From NCBI RefSeq assembly GCF_021869535.1, contig NW_026262743.1, positions 124,001 to 188,000 of the forward strand: a stretch of 64,000 bases of DNA. The letters are read 5' to 3'. Below the pieces are notes generated by a model. That model was not told the origin of the DNA and searched no databases. It saw only the letters and a program-made list of their open reading frames with translations. The position numbers and the translations under genes were made by a program. Origin of the DNA: Mytilus californianus. Lineage: Eukaryota; Mollusca; Bivalvia; Mytilida; Mytilidae. Positions 18,235 to 27,684 of the stretch are shown here, piece after piece (the stretch's first letter is position 1; the number at the start of each line of letters is the position of its first letter).

Positions 18235-18810
18235 ACTTATCACGAACATGGTTTAAACTTGACAAAAGGTCAAGCTGATAAACTACAACGGGCTGCCAAG
18301 AAAGGTTGTCCGGTGTCCATTCGATTGTCCCACGCAAACCTGCAAGTCGAACACAAGATGAGGCTCACCTCCCGACAGGTTCAAAAGATTACCAAGCTTC
18401 TCCAGAAAGGCTCTGGTGGTATGAATCTGGAGCTGAGTGCGAACCAAATAAAGGAAAACATGCAAAAAGTAAGTGGATTCCTACCCATGTTCGTAGGGCT
18501 GGCACTGAGGGCACTTCCCATGAAAGCTAAGACCATTCTACTTGCCTTGGGTGTTGGAGCCTTGAGCGGTCTGGGTGGTGTAGCCGTCAACAAGGCCTTA
18601 GGGTCTGGATTGTACCTGAAACGTGGTGGGTGTGTTTGTACCGTGAAACCTAGTGGCAACGGTCTCTACCTCAAACCCTCAAACGCCCGGATCACCTATG
18701 GTGATGGACTCTACTTGAAGCGTGGTCAGCAATTCCACAACGGAGCCGGTCTGATCTTAGGTGCCAATAGTCCCTTCAAAAACATTCCCCTCCTTGGTAT
18801 GCTCCTATAA
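18232..18810 (+). CDS. pVI/pX-like minor virion core protein (right)
   Basis: 192 residues, intact like the left copy, with a few changes (for example FLPMFVGLALRALPM in the hydrophobic segment). It shows the same order of basic N terminus, Gly/Ala-rich hydrophobic middle and repeated G-x-GLYLK motifs. The TAA stop lies in the next TATAAATAAATG. Confidence 0.75.
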   Translation: MTYHEHGLNLTKGQADKLQRAAKKGCPVSIRLSHANLQVEHKMRLTSRQVQKITKLLQKGSGGMNLELSANQIKENMQKVSGFLPMFVGLALRALPMKAKTILLALGVGALSGLGGVAVNKALGSGLYLKRGGCVCTVKPSGNGLYLKPSNARITYGDGLYLKRGQQFHNGAGLILGANSPFKNIPLLGMLL

Positions 18811-18817
18811 ATAAATG
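18806..18817 (+). promoter_or_regulatory. TATAAATAAATG stop/start motif before membrane protein
   Basis: Exact 12-mer joining the pVI-like stop (18808-18810) to the membrane-protein start (18815). Left counterpart 6918-6929. Confidence 0.6.
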
Positions 18818-19324
18818 GATGATTTAGATTCTGGGTACCGGCAGACTAGAGTCGAATGTATGGAGGATCAACTCGATGCAGAAATTCATAAGTATCAACG
18901 TAGCTTGAAGATCTACAAACGACTCGACAAAGTAGTGTCTATAGCACAGGGTGTGTGTTCCGTATGCAGTTTGGTGTTGACCAGCTGCACCATGGGTTCA
19001 GCTTTGACCGGTATAGGTATTATAGCCTCCCTTCCCCTAGGATCCCTAGCTTGCTTGAGTGCCACTGCCGTGATGGTACTCACACTGATCTCAAGGCGTA
19101 TAATAAAAAAGAAAAAGAAACACCGCGACACCTTGCGATTGGTACAGTCCACAAAATCCTTGGTCGAACAACGTATCAGTACTGCTTTGGCTGACGATGA
19201 ACAGATCGATAATGCTGAGTTTGGGAAGATCGTTACCTGCCTCAAGAACTACTACAATGAGAAAGATCAGCTGCGACAACCCCTATCCAGTTTCAGTGAG
19301 GAGCTTTCGAAGTGTGCTTCCTAA
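18815..19324 (+). CDS. Membrane-spanning virion-associated protein (right, intact)
   Basis: 169 residues. The N-terminal ~45 are charged and helical (YRQTRVECMEDQLDAEIHKY). A long hydrophobic region follows at about 46-92, probably two membrane segments (TGIGIIASLPLGSLACL, then ATAVMVLTLI), with cysteines before it. The basic cluster RRIIKKKKKHRD comes next, then a helical tail. It is the last gene of the block and is followed by a perfect hairpin. A role in the virion membrane or in membrane remodelling is plausible; I do not recognise the family beyond its Polinton context. Confidence 0.65.
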   Translation: MDDLDSGYRQTRVECMEDQLDAEIHKYQRSLKIYKRLDKVVSIAQGVCSVCSLVLTSCTMGSALTGIGIIASLPLGSLACLSATAVMVLTLISRRIIKKKKKHRDTLRLVQSTKSLVEQRISTALADDEQIDNAEFGKIVTCLKNYYNEKDQLRQPLSSFSEELSKCAS

Positions 19325-19340
19325 TCCCCTAAAAAAGGCT

Positions 19341-19367
19341 TTCCAATGGGAGAATATCCCATTGGAA
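19341..19367 (+). terminator. 3' hairpin at end of virion gene block (right)
   Basis: Perfect 11-bp stem TTCCAATGGGA/TCCCATTGGAA with loop GAATA, 16 bases past the stop codon. The loop sequence is the reverse complement of the left-arm loop, as expected for the mirror copy. Confidence 0.6.
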
Positions 19368-19439
19368 GACCTCAAATCATAATACTAGACTCCCCCGAAC
19401 CTTCTTTAAACCCATAACTTTTAACCGTCAACCCCTCAC

Positions 19440-20165
19440 CTTGAATACTCTTTTCTCGCCGTAAAAGTCTCACGCCGTAAATGTCTCTCACCGTAATACT
19501 ACTTTCCCGCTATAAAAATTCTCACGTTGTAATACTATTTTCCCGCCGTAAATGTCTCACACCGTAATACTACCTTCCCGCTATAAAAAGTCTCACGCCG
19601 TAATACTACTTTCCCGCCATAAAAAGTCTCAAGCCGTTATACTCATTTCCCGCCGTAAAAGTCTCACGCCGTAATACTCTTTTCCCGCTATAAAAAGTCT
19701 CACGCCGTAATACTCTTTTGCCGCCATAAAAAGTCTCACGCCGTTATACATTTTTCCCGCCGTAAAAGTCTCGCGCCGTAATACTACTTTCCCGCTATAA
19801 AAAGTCTCACGCTGTTATACTCTTTTCCCGCCATAAAAAGTCTCACGCAGTAATACTATTTTCCCGCTATAAAAAGTCTCACGCTGTAATACTATTTTCC
19901 CGCTATAAAAAGTCTAAGGCAGTAATACTATTTTCCCGACATAAAAAGTCTCACGCTGTAATACTCTTTTCCCGCCATAAAAAGTCTCACGCCGTAATAC
20001 TACTTTCCCGCTATAAAAAGTCTCACGCTGTAATACTATTTTCCCGCTATAAAAAGTCTCACGCCGTAATACTATTTTCCCGCTATAAAAAGTCTCACGC
20101 TGTAATACTATTTTCCCGCAATAAAAAGTCTCACGCTGTAATACTACTTTCCAGCCGTAAAAGTC
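19440..20165. repeat. 36-bp minisatellite, about 20 units (right)
   Basis: Mirror of 5235-6292 but about 330 bp shorter. Units contain TTCCCGCTATAAAAAGTCTC then ACGCCGTAATACTA. Unit-level differences between arms show gain or loss of whole repeats after duplication. Confidence 0.9.
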
Positions 20166-20471
20166 AATCATTAATCATTGTACAAAATACCTTCCAGTCT
20201 TCTCCGTTCATTGCTGTATAATCCAAACAAGACAACGTCACAAAGGCAGTTAGCAACACTGCAAAACGATAACGTCTTAGAGCCCGCGTAAAAAGGACTA
20301 TTGACGTACTGGCTATACAATAAGGGCATTACTAAAGTCTTGTGCGTATCAAATGCGCATGCGCCGTAAAAAACGTCACATATCGTTCCGTTACGCTTCA
20401 CTACACACATCGTTTCACGATGTGTTCCATTCCGCTTCACTTCACGATGTGCTCCGTTTCAAGCATAAAAT

Positions 20472-20511
20472 AAATTTCCCGGTCCGACATTTTTGCCGGA
20501 TCGGGAAATTT
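20472..20511 (-). terminator. 3' hairpin after the OB-fold gene (right)
   Basis: Mirror of 4902-4941: AAATTTCCCGGTCCGAC, six-base loop, GCCGGATCGGGAAATTT. It follows the minus-strand stop at 20545. Confidence 0.6.
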
Positions 20512-20544
20512 TTTCGAACCCACCCAATTTTTTTTTCTTTGGAC

Positions 20545-20943
20545 TTAATTTCTCACAAGGTCATAAGAGAAGTACTCATGCTTGGTCTTCTTGCTGACTT
20601 TAAAGCCTGTACTTCTCACGAAGGCTCCTTCCAAGGGTTCCTTCTCTCTGTTCAGTCCACTGCAGGCCCACACCCTAATCGTTTCTCCTTCTCTGTTTTT
20701 CAAGGTAAGGATCTTACTCCTCCCAAACTTCCCATCTACTTCTACCACTTCCAGGATTTTATAGATCACACCGGTTGAGAGTTCCTTCCATTTCAGGGTT
20801 TCCAAACTCTGGTCCTTTGCCTTTTCCTCAAAAACATTATCATTGATAAATTCGTTGTCTGAACTTCTGAGTTCCTCCATCTTTTGAACGAATGCCATGC
20901 TTGTATTTACTTTATACTCAACTGGGAGGCGGTCCGTTTGCAT
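20545..20943 (-). CDS. Small OB-fold-like, putative ssDNA-binding protein (right copy)
   Basis: 132 residues, differing from the left copy at two places (GETIRVW here versus GETNRVW; KTKHEYF versus KTKQEYF). The N terminus is inside the terminal repeat that ends at 21025. The domain evidence is as for the left copy: STGVIYKI, KFGRSKILTL, RVWACSGL. It is intact, and it is the only non-virion gene in the arms. Confidence 0.6.
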   Translation of the reverse strand: MQTDRLPVEYKVNTSMAFVQKMEELRSSDNEFINDNVFEEKAKDQSLETLKWKELSTGVIYKILEVVEVDGKFGRSKILTLKNREGETIRVWACSGLNREKEPLEGAFVRSTGFKVSKKTKHEYFSYDLVRN

Positions 20944-21034
20944 TCCGGAGCTGGGGTTGGGGGTCCTATGCAGGTTTTGCCCTTGAAATTGGGGGGTGAT
21001 GTAGAATCGGCCTTTTCACACTACTGAAATAATA

Positions 21035-21280
21035 TTAAGGTACTAAAAATGAAATATCATTTCGCCGGATTATGTTTTTGAAATTTGGAGATGATTGAAT
21101 GGATCTAATATCTAACGGCAATAAATTCCATGCACTAATTGAAGAAGGGAAAAAAGATTTAGAAAATATGTCCACTCTACATCTCGGTACTCTATAGTGA
21201 GAATGGTTTCTAGTATTATAATAATTATCATCTGTATAATCCGAGATATAATCCATAAGATATTCTGGAACATTATTGTA
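21035..21280 (-). pseudogene. LINE reverse transcriptase C-terminal fragment (mirror copy)
   Basis: Reverse-orientation duplicate of 4132-4379, with the same NTRNHSHYRVPRC and AWNLLP landmarks. It abuts the mirrored target-site sequence GAAATA at 21026-21031. Finding this same flank on both sides of the element shows that flanking DNA was copied in the inverted duplication. Confidence 0.75.
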
Positions 21281-22529
21281 GTAATTCTACTTCAAAATAT
21301 GTGACAAAATCTGCTGTATTTGCAAAACGCGGAACAAATCCGGGAAAAAATATGTCTGTCAAAATGATTCAACTTTCTCAATTAATAATACTGTTCAAGA
21401 AGATAAAGAAAATATGCAGTACTTTATGAAAAAAAAAAAAGGGCGCAACACAAGTCTATGAGATTCATTAAGTAAAACACGTGTTGTACCAATAATGGTA
21501 CCAATAATGGTCACATTCCAATATATATTGATGTATTTGAAACTGAATCGTTGGTGTGTCAGATAAAACAGTAAAATAAAAGGTATTTTTTTCCTTGAAA
21601 CCGTTTATTTATTTTTGAAAACATTGATTTTGTTGATTTTTCATCACAATTGATCGTGAAAGATCTGGCAACGCATAATCTTGATCGTGAAAGACAAGGC
21701 GTGACCAGACGGGCGCTTGACGTTTGTGCTCTTTTAGTTTTACCTGTAACACTATGGACATTTGCGCTTTAGTCTTTGATGCACCTGTACAAAATTGACA
21801 AGACATTTTCACTATTTACCTTTAACAGTTTACCTGTAATGCGGCGTTCACACAGTGCCGATTATGGCTCCCGTTTGAGATCAGACAGTGATAGGACACG
21901 AAAAGTGAAAAAACGGATTACTATCCAGAATGATCTGGAATGTCCTATAATTGTCTGAACGCAGTCGAATAAATTCGTAACAGATTCCTACTGATTGGGA
22001 ATGGTCCGGAGCGGTCGGCAAAGCACCCCGACAATTTGGTGCGTCCCGTAACATTCGGGGAAACCGATTTTGTCTAGTCGGATTTAAATCGTGATTATGT
22101 CGTGACAGATTCTTCTATATCGGATAAAAATCGTAACAATGTTCTGTGTTATCTGGACGGTGTCCTGTAGAACGGGCATGAACTGGAGAAAGTTGTCATT
22201 GCTGTTTTTGTGCCGATTGAGTCCATATTGCATCCAGATCTTACCGAATGCGAACCGTCTTTGCCGAAACCGTTCCGGAACAGTTCCGTTATGAATACGA
22301 AATTCGGCAATGATACCAACGTCAGAATCCCGACAATTACCGAACACAATGACGTTGTGCACGATGTTCGTACCAATTCCATTTTGCTATAGATTAGCAT
22401 GAAAATAAAAAAGTAGACTGGTCAGTTCGATAAAAATATAGTGATTTCTTGATGAATTTATTACATTAGACTTGCAAATATAGAAAAAAAGGAACCGAAA
22501 TTTAAAATATCAAGAATTATAACACTTAA

Positions 22530-23588
22530 TTATCCCATTTTTACGCAAAACGTAATGTCCTACGGTATTTTTTTCTGATCATCGTAAAACTTCACAAGAG
22601 TATTGCTATTGTTATTGTTATTCGCGAAAAAAGCAAAGTCAATATGACTGAAACCGTAAACCGGAAAATGTTATTTTTGAAACCGGTCTGAAAAATGTCC
22701 AAGCATATGCAAGGTAAGCATATATCGGGTTTGCGCAATTATACCGTGAAATTGGAAAAGCTGAGAAGAAAAATATTTATGATATTTTGAGAGTTTTTTA
22801 CTTTTCTTCTGGTTCATGATATTTTTTTGGCCGGAAACCATGCGTATAGTTTCCATTGCAATGACTTCAAAAAGTATAGCCATCTTGTCCCAACGAAAAA
22901 AACGCTGTATTTTCTTTACAATTGAGGTATATTAAATAAGCATAGTTAGATCATAGAAAATAAAACTAGGCGGTAACAGTTTTTTTCTTTTTCTTTTTAA
23001 ACAGTATAGTGTTTAACATTTTTTCGATTGGCAACAAGATTTTTAGATCGTTTCAAAAAGTAAAGCCGTTTTGTCCCAACGTTCGCAAAACGTAATTGAT
23101 GTCATGCTCGGGTTTTTAATTTCATCTCATGATTATTTGTTTCCAGTTGAATTGTAAAGAAAATACAGCGTTTTTTTCGTTGGGACAAGATGGCTATACT
23201 TTTTGAAGTCATTGCAATAGAAACTATACGCATGGTTTCCTGCCAAAAAAATATCATGAACCAGAAGAAAAGTAAAAAACTCTCAAAATATCATAAATAT
23301 TTTTCTTCTCAGCTTTTCCAATTTCACGGTATAATTGCGCAAACCCGATATATGCTTACCTTGCATATGCTTGGACATTTTTCAGACCGGTTTCAAACTA
23401 ACATTTTCCGGTTTACGGTTTCAGTCATATTGACTTTGCTTTATTTCGCGAATAACAATAACAATAGCAATACTCTTGTGAAATTTTACGATGATCAGAA
23501 AAAAATACCGTAGGAAAGAAACGGAACTCGGATCTTTTGCACAAAAAATGTAACGTTGGACATTACGTTTTGCGTAAAAATGGGATAA
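22530..23588. mobile_element. TTAA-flanked foldback element, right copy
   Basis: Mirror of 1821-2880, bounded by TTAA at 22526-22529 and 23589-23592. Length 1,059 bp. Internal differences from the left copy are a handful of substitutions and small indels. Confidence 0.7.
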
Positions 23589-25550
23589 TTAAGGTGGCTC
23601 ACCCCAATAAGGACCCCCGGTAGAATTTTTTTATTTTCACATATTTTGTAGATTTTTTTATGCTGAATCCAAAAATGCGAAGATAAAAGGGGATCACTAG
23701 GCTCGTTTTCTCCTCAAATGGAAGCGAAGTGTGCGATTTTGACCCTATTTCCAAACTTTTCCACCCTTTCAACAATAACGACTACATCAAATTCAAAGAC
23801 TTTTAGAACCATGACAGTATGATTATTATGTGAAAAAACAATTAAATTTGAAATGTAAACGTTCCACTTGGTTGTTCTAGACTTAAAAAATCCTTTTATT
23901 TTCAGATTTATGTCTAAATTTTGCATTTTCCAATTTCAGTTTAAGGCTAAAAAATATTGGTTAAATAGATTTTTCGTAAAATTTCCCCGGTAGATTTTTT
24001 TTAAAAACGGATATGTGAAAGCTATGATCCTTTCGAGCATTTTAAGGTAAAATAAAATGGGGGTCACTAGGCTTTTAAAAAAGTTACGAGCTTTTGTTTA
24101 ACCCCTCTACCCCATGAGGTCTAATTTCAATGCACTCCATTAATTACTTTCTTGTGAATTTTTTATTGATGTCTTTCAATGAAATAATGTTTGTAATTAT
24201 ATCAATGGACGATAGCTGAATATAAATGTGATTAACATTTTACTGTTTGTTATAAAAAAGCGAAATTTTGATTATTTTGGTGAAATACGGTAATTTTGTC
24301 TGGCGCGAGTTGCTTCCCTCTAATTTGGCGCCATAATCGGACAACAGAAATTTCAGGGTCGCCATTGCTGAGCAGCATACTGCCAGGCCTACCTAACTTC
24401 CGGATAGACGCCATTTTGGTAAAAACCGGTCATAGTCAGAGAGGTAAGTGGTCAATTTGAAAGTCTGAATTTAGAAAATCGAGCAACCCAATTTTATATT
24501 TGATTAGTGTTTATGGTACTCTGAGTTGAAAATTTTGATGTTATCATATTTTGATAATTGAAATTTCTCAGGTTCTTGAGAAAAACTGCAATGTTTCTAA
24601 AAATGATGCGAAAACACATGTCTGGTAAAACCAAGTCTTGGTTTTATGAATTTTTGACAATTGTTCCTTTTTTGATAAGATATTTCTTAAAACTTAAGGT
24701 CCGATAAAACTTTAATAGGTTTTCGAATGTTTATATGACAACATCATTGCAGATCGGGTGCAAATTATGCATTTTGACGCACATGTTATGCCTCTTCATT
24801 GTTATTCAAATGAGCGACCATAACCAGTTGTTTGTGTACTTCAACACATGATGTATCATTGAAAACGTGTAGGAATTGTATGGTATGAATATTCAATATA
24901 TCTGTTCTAATTACTACATTATATAAAAAAAATGACATGATTTTACATGTAAATAATAAACTACATACATCTTGTATCAAGGGTCTGTACATGTATGTTT
25001 GTCTTTAAATTTTATTTAAATAGTAGACTCAACAGTGATATTGTTTAAATACATGTAAATTTTATTAATTTATTAATATATTGAAAACAATAAAGTAGAA
25101 AAAAGAAACAGCTCATCCCTTTTACATTCACACCCTGAATCTTTTTGTACCCTTCCTTTAATCTAAATCATGCTTTTGTTAGTGTAGTTCTATAACACGA
25201 TAAAATAAAGATATACTAAGTTTATTTTTATTGTTGACTTACACGAGATCAAAGGGTTTTTTCTATTTATAATCTTCATAAGATTTACTTCTATGAAACT
25301 AGTTACTTTTATTTTCATTTCAGACCAGGCTAACTAACGGACCTGCACATGATACCCCCGTTTCCCGCCTCCTGATCCCTCATTCCCATGAACATTCCCT
25401 TACCCCTGTCCACCCGCTCTGACAAGGGGTTCGATTGTTTTGTTTGTTTTCTTGAGAATATAAATGGCCTAATTTGTAAATTATAACCACTACAGTACGA
25501 TGCAATACATTTTATTGATGGATTCGTCTTTCACAATTTGTTTACAATTA

Positions 25551-25596
25551 CACCCCCCCCCCCCCCCACCCCCCCCCCCCCCCCCCACCCCCCCCG
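25551..25596 (+). repeat. Poly-C tract
   Basis: About 45 bases of almost pure C with single A interruptions. Tract length is likely unreliable in the assembly. Confidence 0.9.
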
Positions 25597-25989
25597 TTTC
25601 TCTGGTAGGGCTTATCTTGTTTACCAAGTAACACATACATTTGAGTTAAAAAATTCATTATTGTTTTGTGCTTAGTATTTTTATATACAAAATTTGTGTA
25701 TCCCATATTCCAAACAGGGTACAACACACCTCAGCATAATTTGATTGACGAGGAGTACAAATGTAGCTCAGTTGCATTTAAGAATTTTTAGGCAAAGAAA
25801 TAACTTGTCCCTGGCAGCGAAACAGCATGCCCCGAAAAGTCTGTATTCAACATAAAAAAACAAAATCACCATTTACACTTGCTGTGCATGTAATTTTATT
25901 TTATTTACTCATTATTGCAAATTCTTCACTTTTTACATGTACGCCGTAGCGACATTAAGTTTTACTCTTGTCTGTCTGTACGTACGTCC

Positions 25990-26370
25990 CAAAATTGGTT
26001 TCCGTTCTCTAACTTCAGTTTGCCTCAACCAAATGTTATGAAACATACAAAATGCTTATTACCAACAAACACAGATCAAATTTGAATTTTTTTTTGGTGG
26101 TGTCACTTTTACTGTTCTAGAGTAATGCCCCTTTACAAATTGAAAAATTGCTGAATTTTTTGTTTCCGTTCTCTAAATTTAGTTTGCCTCATCCAAATGT
26201 TATGAAACTTATACACATTACTTATTACAACAAAACTCAGATCAAGTAAAAATTTGGGTAGTGTCACTCTTACCGTTCTTTATTTATGTTCCTTTATAAC
26301 TTTATATGCAAGCAGGGGCATCATCTGTGTCCCATGGACACATTCCCCATTTATTTAAAATATGAATTAC
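25990..26370 (-). repeat. Dispersed repeat family A, two tandem units
   Basis: Two ~163-bp units each contain TTCCGTTCTCTAA, AGTTTGCCTCA and CCAAATGTTATGAAAC. They end with GTCCCATGGACACATTCCCC. The same unit occurs in the opposite orientation at 37850-38130 and 39540-39870, with the GTGTCCCCATGGACAC end at 37860. Confidence 0.75.
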
Positions 26371-27684
26371 AGTATGCTTTTAAATGTCAATCATGGTTGA
26401 TTTTCTGACAGAATTACTCTGACATTTAATTTCAGGCTTCAAGTACATGTAAGAGGAAGGAGTGTTTTGTTGTGAAAGATACTGGAATGTTCAACTTTAC
26501 TTGGAAACTATTGGCAAAGTACTGACAGAATTAACAGGAGAAGCCAGTAACATCTTGTCTTGCAATTGGGAACTATATGTAAAGTGCTGAAACTTAAGAA
26601 CAACATTAGAAGCCAAGATCAACAATTCTTTGAACTACATGTATAATCAAAGTACTGTCAGAATCCATATGAGAGAACCCAAGATCATCTACACTTGGTG
26701 TCTATATGCAATGTGTTGTCAGAATCCACTTAAGAAGCCAAGATCAACTATAATTTGGAACTATATGCTTTAGTGCTGTCAAAATCCATAAAAAAAATCC
26801 AAGATCAAAAGGACCTACTTTACCTACCTGTCCCAATGATGAATACAGATTATTGAGTCTTATAAAAAAACACTGATGAAGAATATTGATTTAAAAATAA
26901 TGAAAATATAGAGCTGATCAGCTAATGATTGTACATGTACATGGTGTATACATGTCAACAATTACTAGTATATTGAAATTAACAATGCTAATAAATGTTT
27001 TATAAATTTGATCTCATAGACATTTGAGGAATAAAAATAAGAAATGTTTCAAAAAATGAATTTTAATAGAGCTGAATTATTTTATTTTTTGCTGTCTGTA
27101 GTGAATTTTGCTGCAAACACAATTCATGATATGCAAACTGCAATATATGCAGTTGTCTTTAATACAGAAGGTAGCTATGAGATTTGTAAATTTTGGAAAT
27201 CATAATACCAAGTGGCAGTTGTGGTAAATGCACATGCCTTTGCCTCATCTTTTACCTCACCAACCCCTGACCTAAATGGCCACTTGAAATATTTTACATC
27301 ATTTTTTTTATTTTTTTTTATTGTGTAAACATATTTTATTAATTAAATTCAGGTTAAGTAATGTACACAAATTGGCATTTACATATTAATACAAGTGAAT
27401 AATTAATAGGATCCAGAAACAAGCTGTTAGCTTATATTAATCCGTTTCCTAATTCAAATAAGAACATTTCATATTGTAATACTCAAAGAGTAGAGTGTAA
27501 AAAAATTAACAATGTTACACTAGATGGAAAACAAACAAAACATATATATGTAATAAGGTTGTGAACACAAAAGAGAAAAAAAATTTTTTTTTTTACATCA
27601 GATATACAATAATAAAGTGTATGTTTCTGAACGGACACAATTATTTAAGATATAAGTATTACTTGTTGAACAAGATGATTGTAA

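Larger units (their letters stand above)
4389..21025. mobile_element. Decayed, palindromised Polinton/Maverick (adintovirus-like) element
   Basis: The ends read AGTAGTGTGAAAAGG at 4389 and its complement ending at 21025. Each is preceded outward by the same TATTTC (4383-4388; reversed at 21026-21031). The content is diagnostic of Polintons: double-jelly-roll capsid, penton, adenain, FtsK/HerA-type ATPase, retroviral-type integrase with chromodomain, and fibre-like protein. No polymerase is left here. Both outer flanks are the same side of the insertion site, so this is an inverted duplication of one half-locus and not a normal element with two different flanks. No gene set on one arm is fully intact. 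Confidence 0.9.
14264..25113 (-). repeat. Right arm of a 25-kb inverted duplication
   Basis: Reverse complement of 293-11327. Genes here read on the plus strand. It keeps the 3' part of the unknown virion gene that the left arm lost and has an intact membrane-protein gene, but the penton gene is broken here. It ends at 25113 with GAAACAGCT, beyond which the flank CATCCC is unrelated to the left flank. Confidence 0.95.
25114..27640. other. Intergenic repeat-bearing DNA
   Basis: No supportable gene. Contains a poly-C tract with rare A interruptions (25551-25596), two tandem copies of a dispersed repeat (25990-26330), and below 26450 a series of ~80-100 bp degenerate direct repeats built around CAAGATCAAC and AAGTGCTGTCAGAATCC (26440-26830). 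Confidence 0.5.

Noticed and set aside
293..25113. Reading the palindrome arms as very long terminal inverted repeats of one element
   Set aside because: The true element ends are at 4389 and 21025; the arms continue into flanking genome and lack a target duplication at 293/25113.
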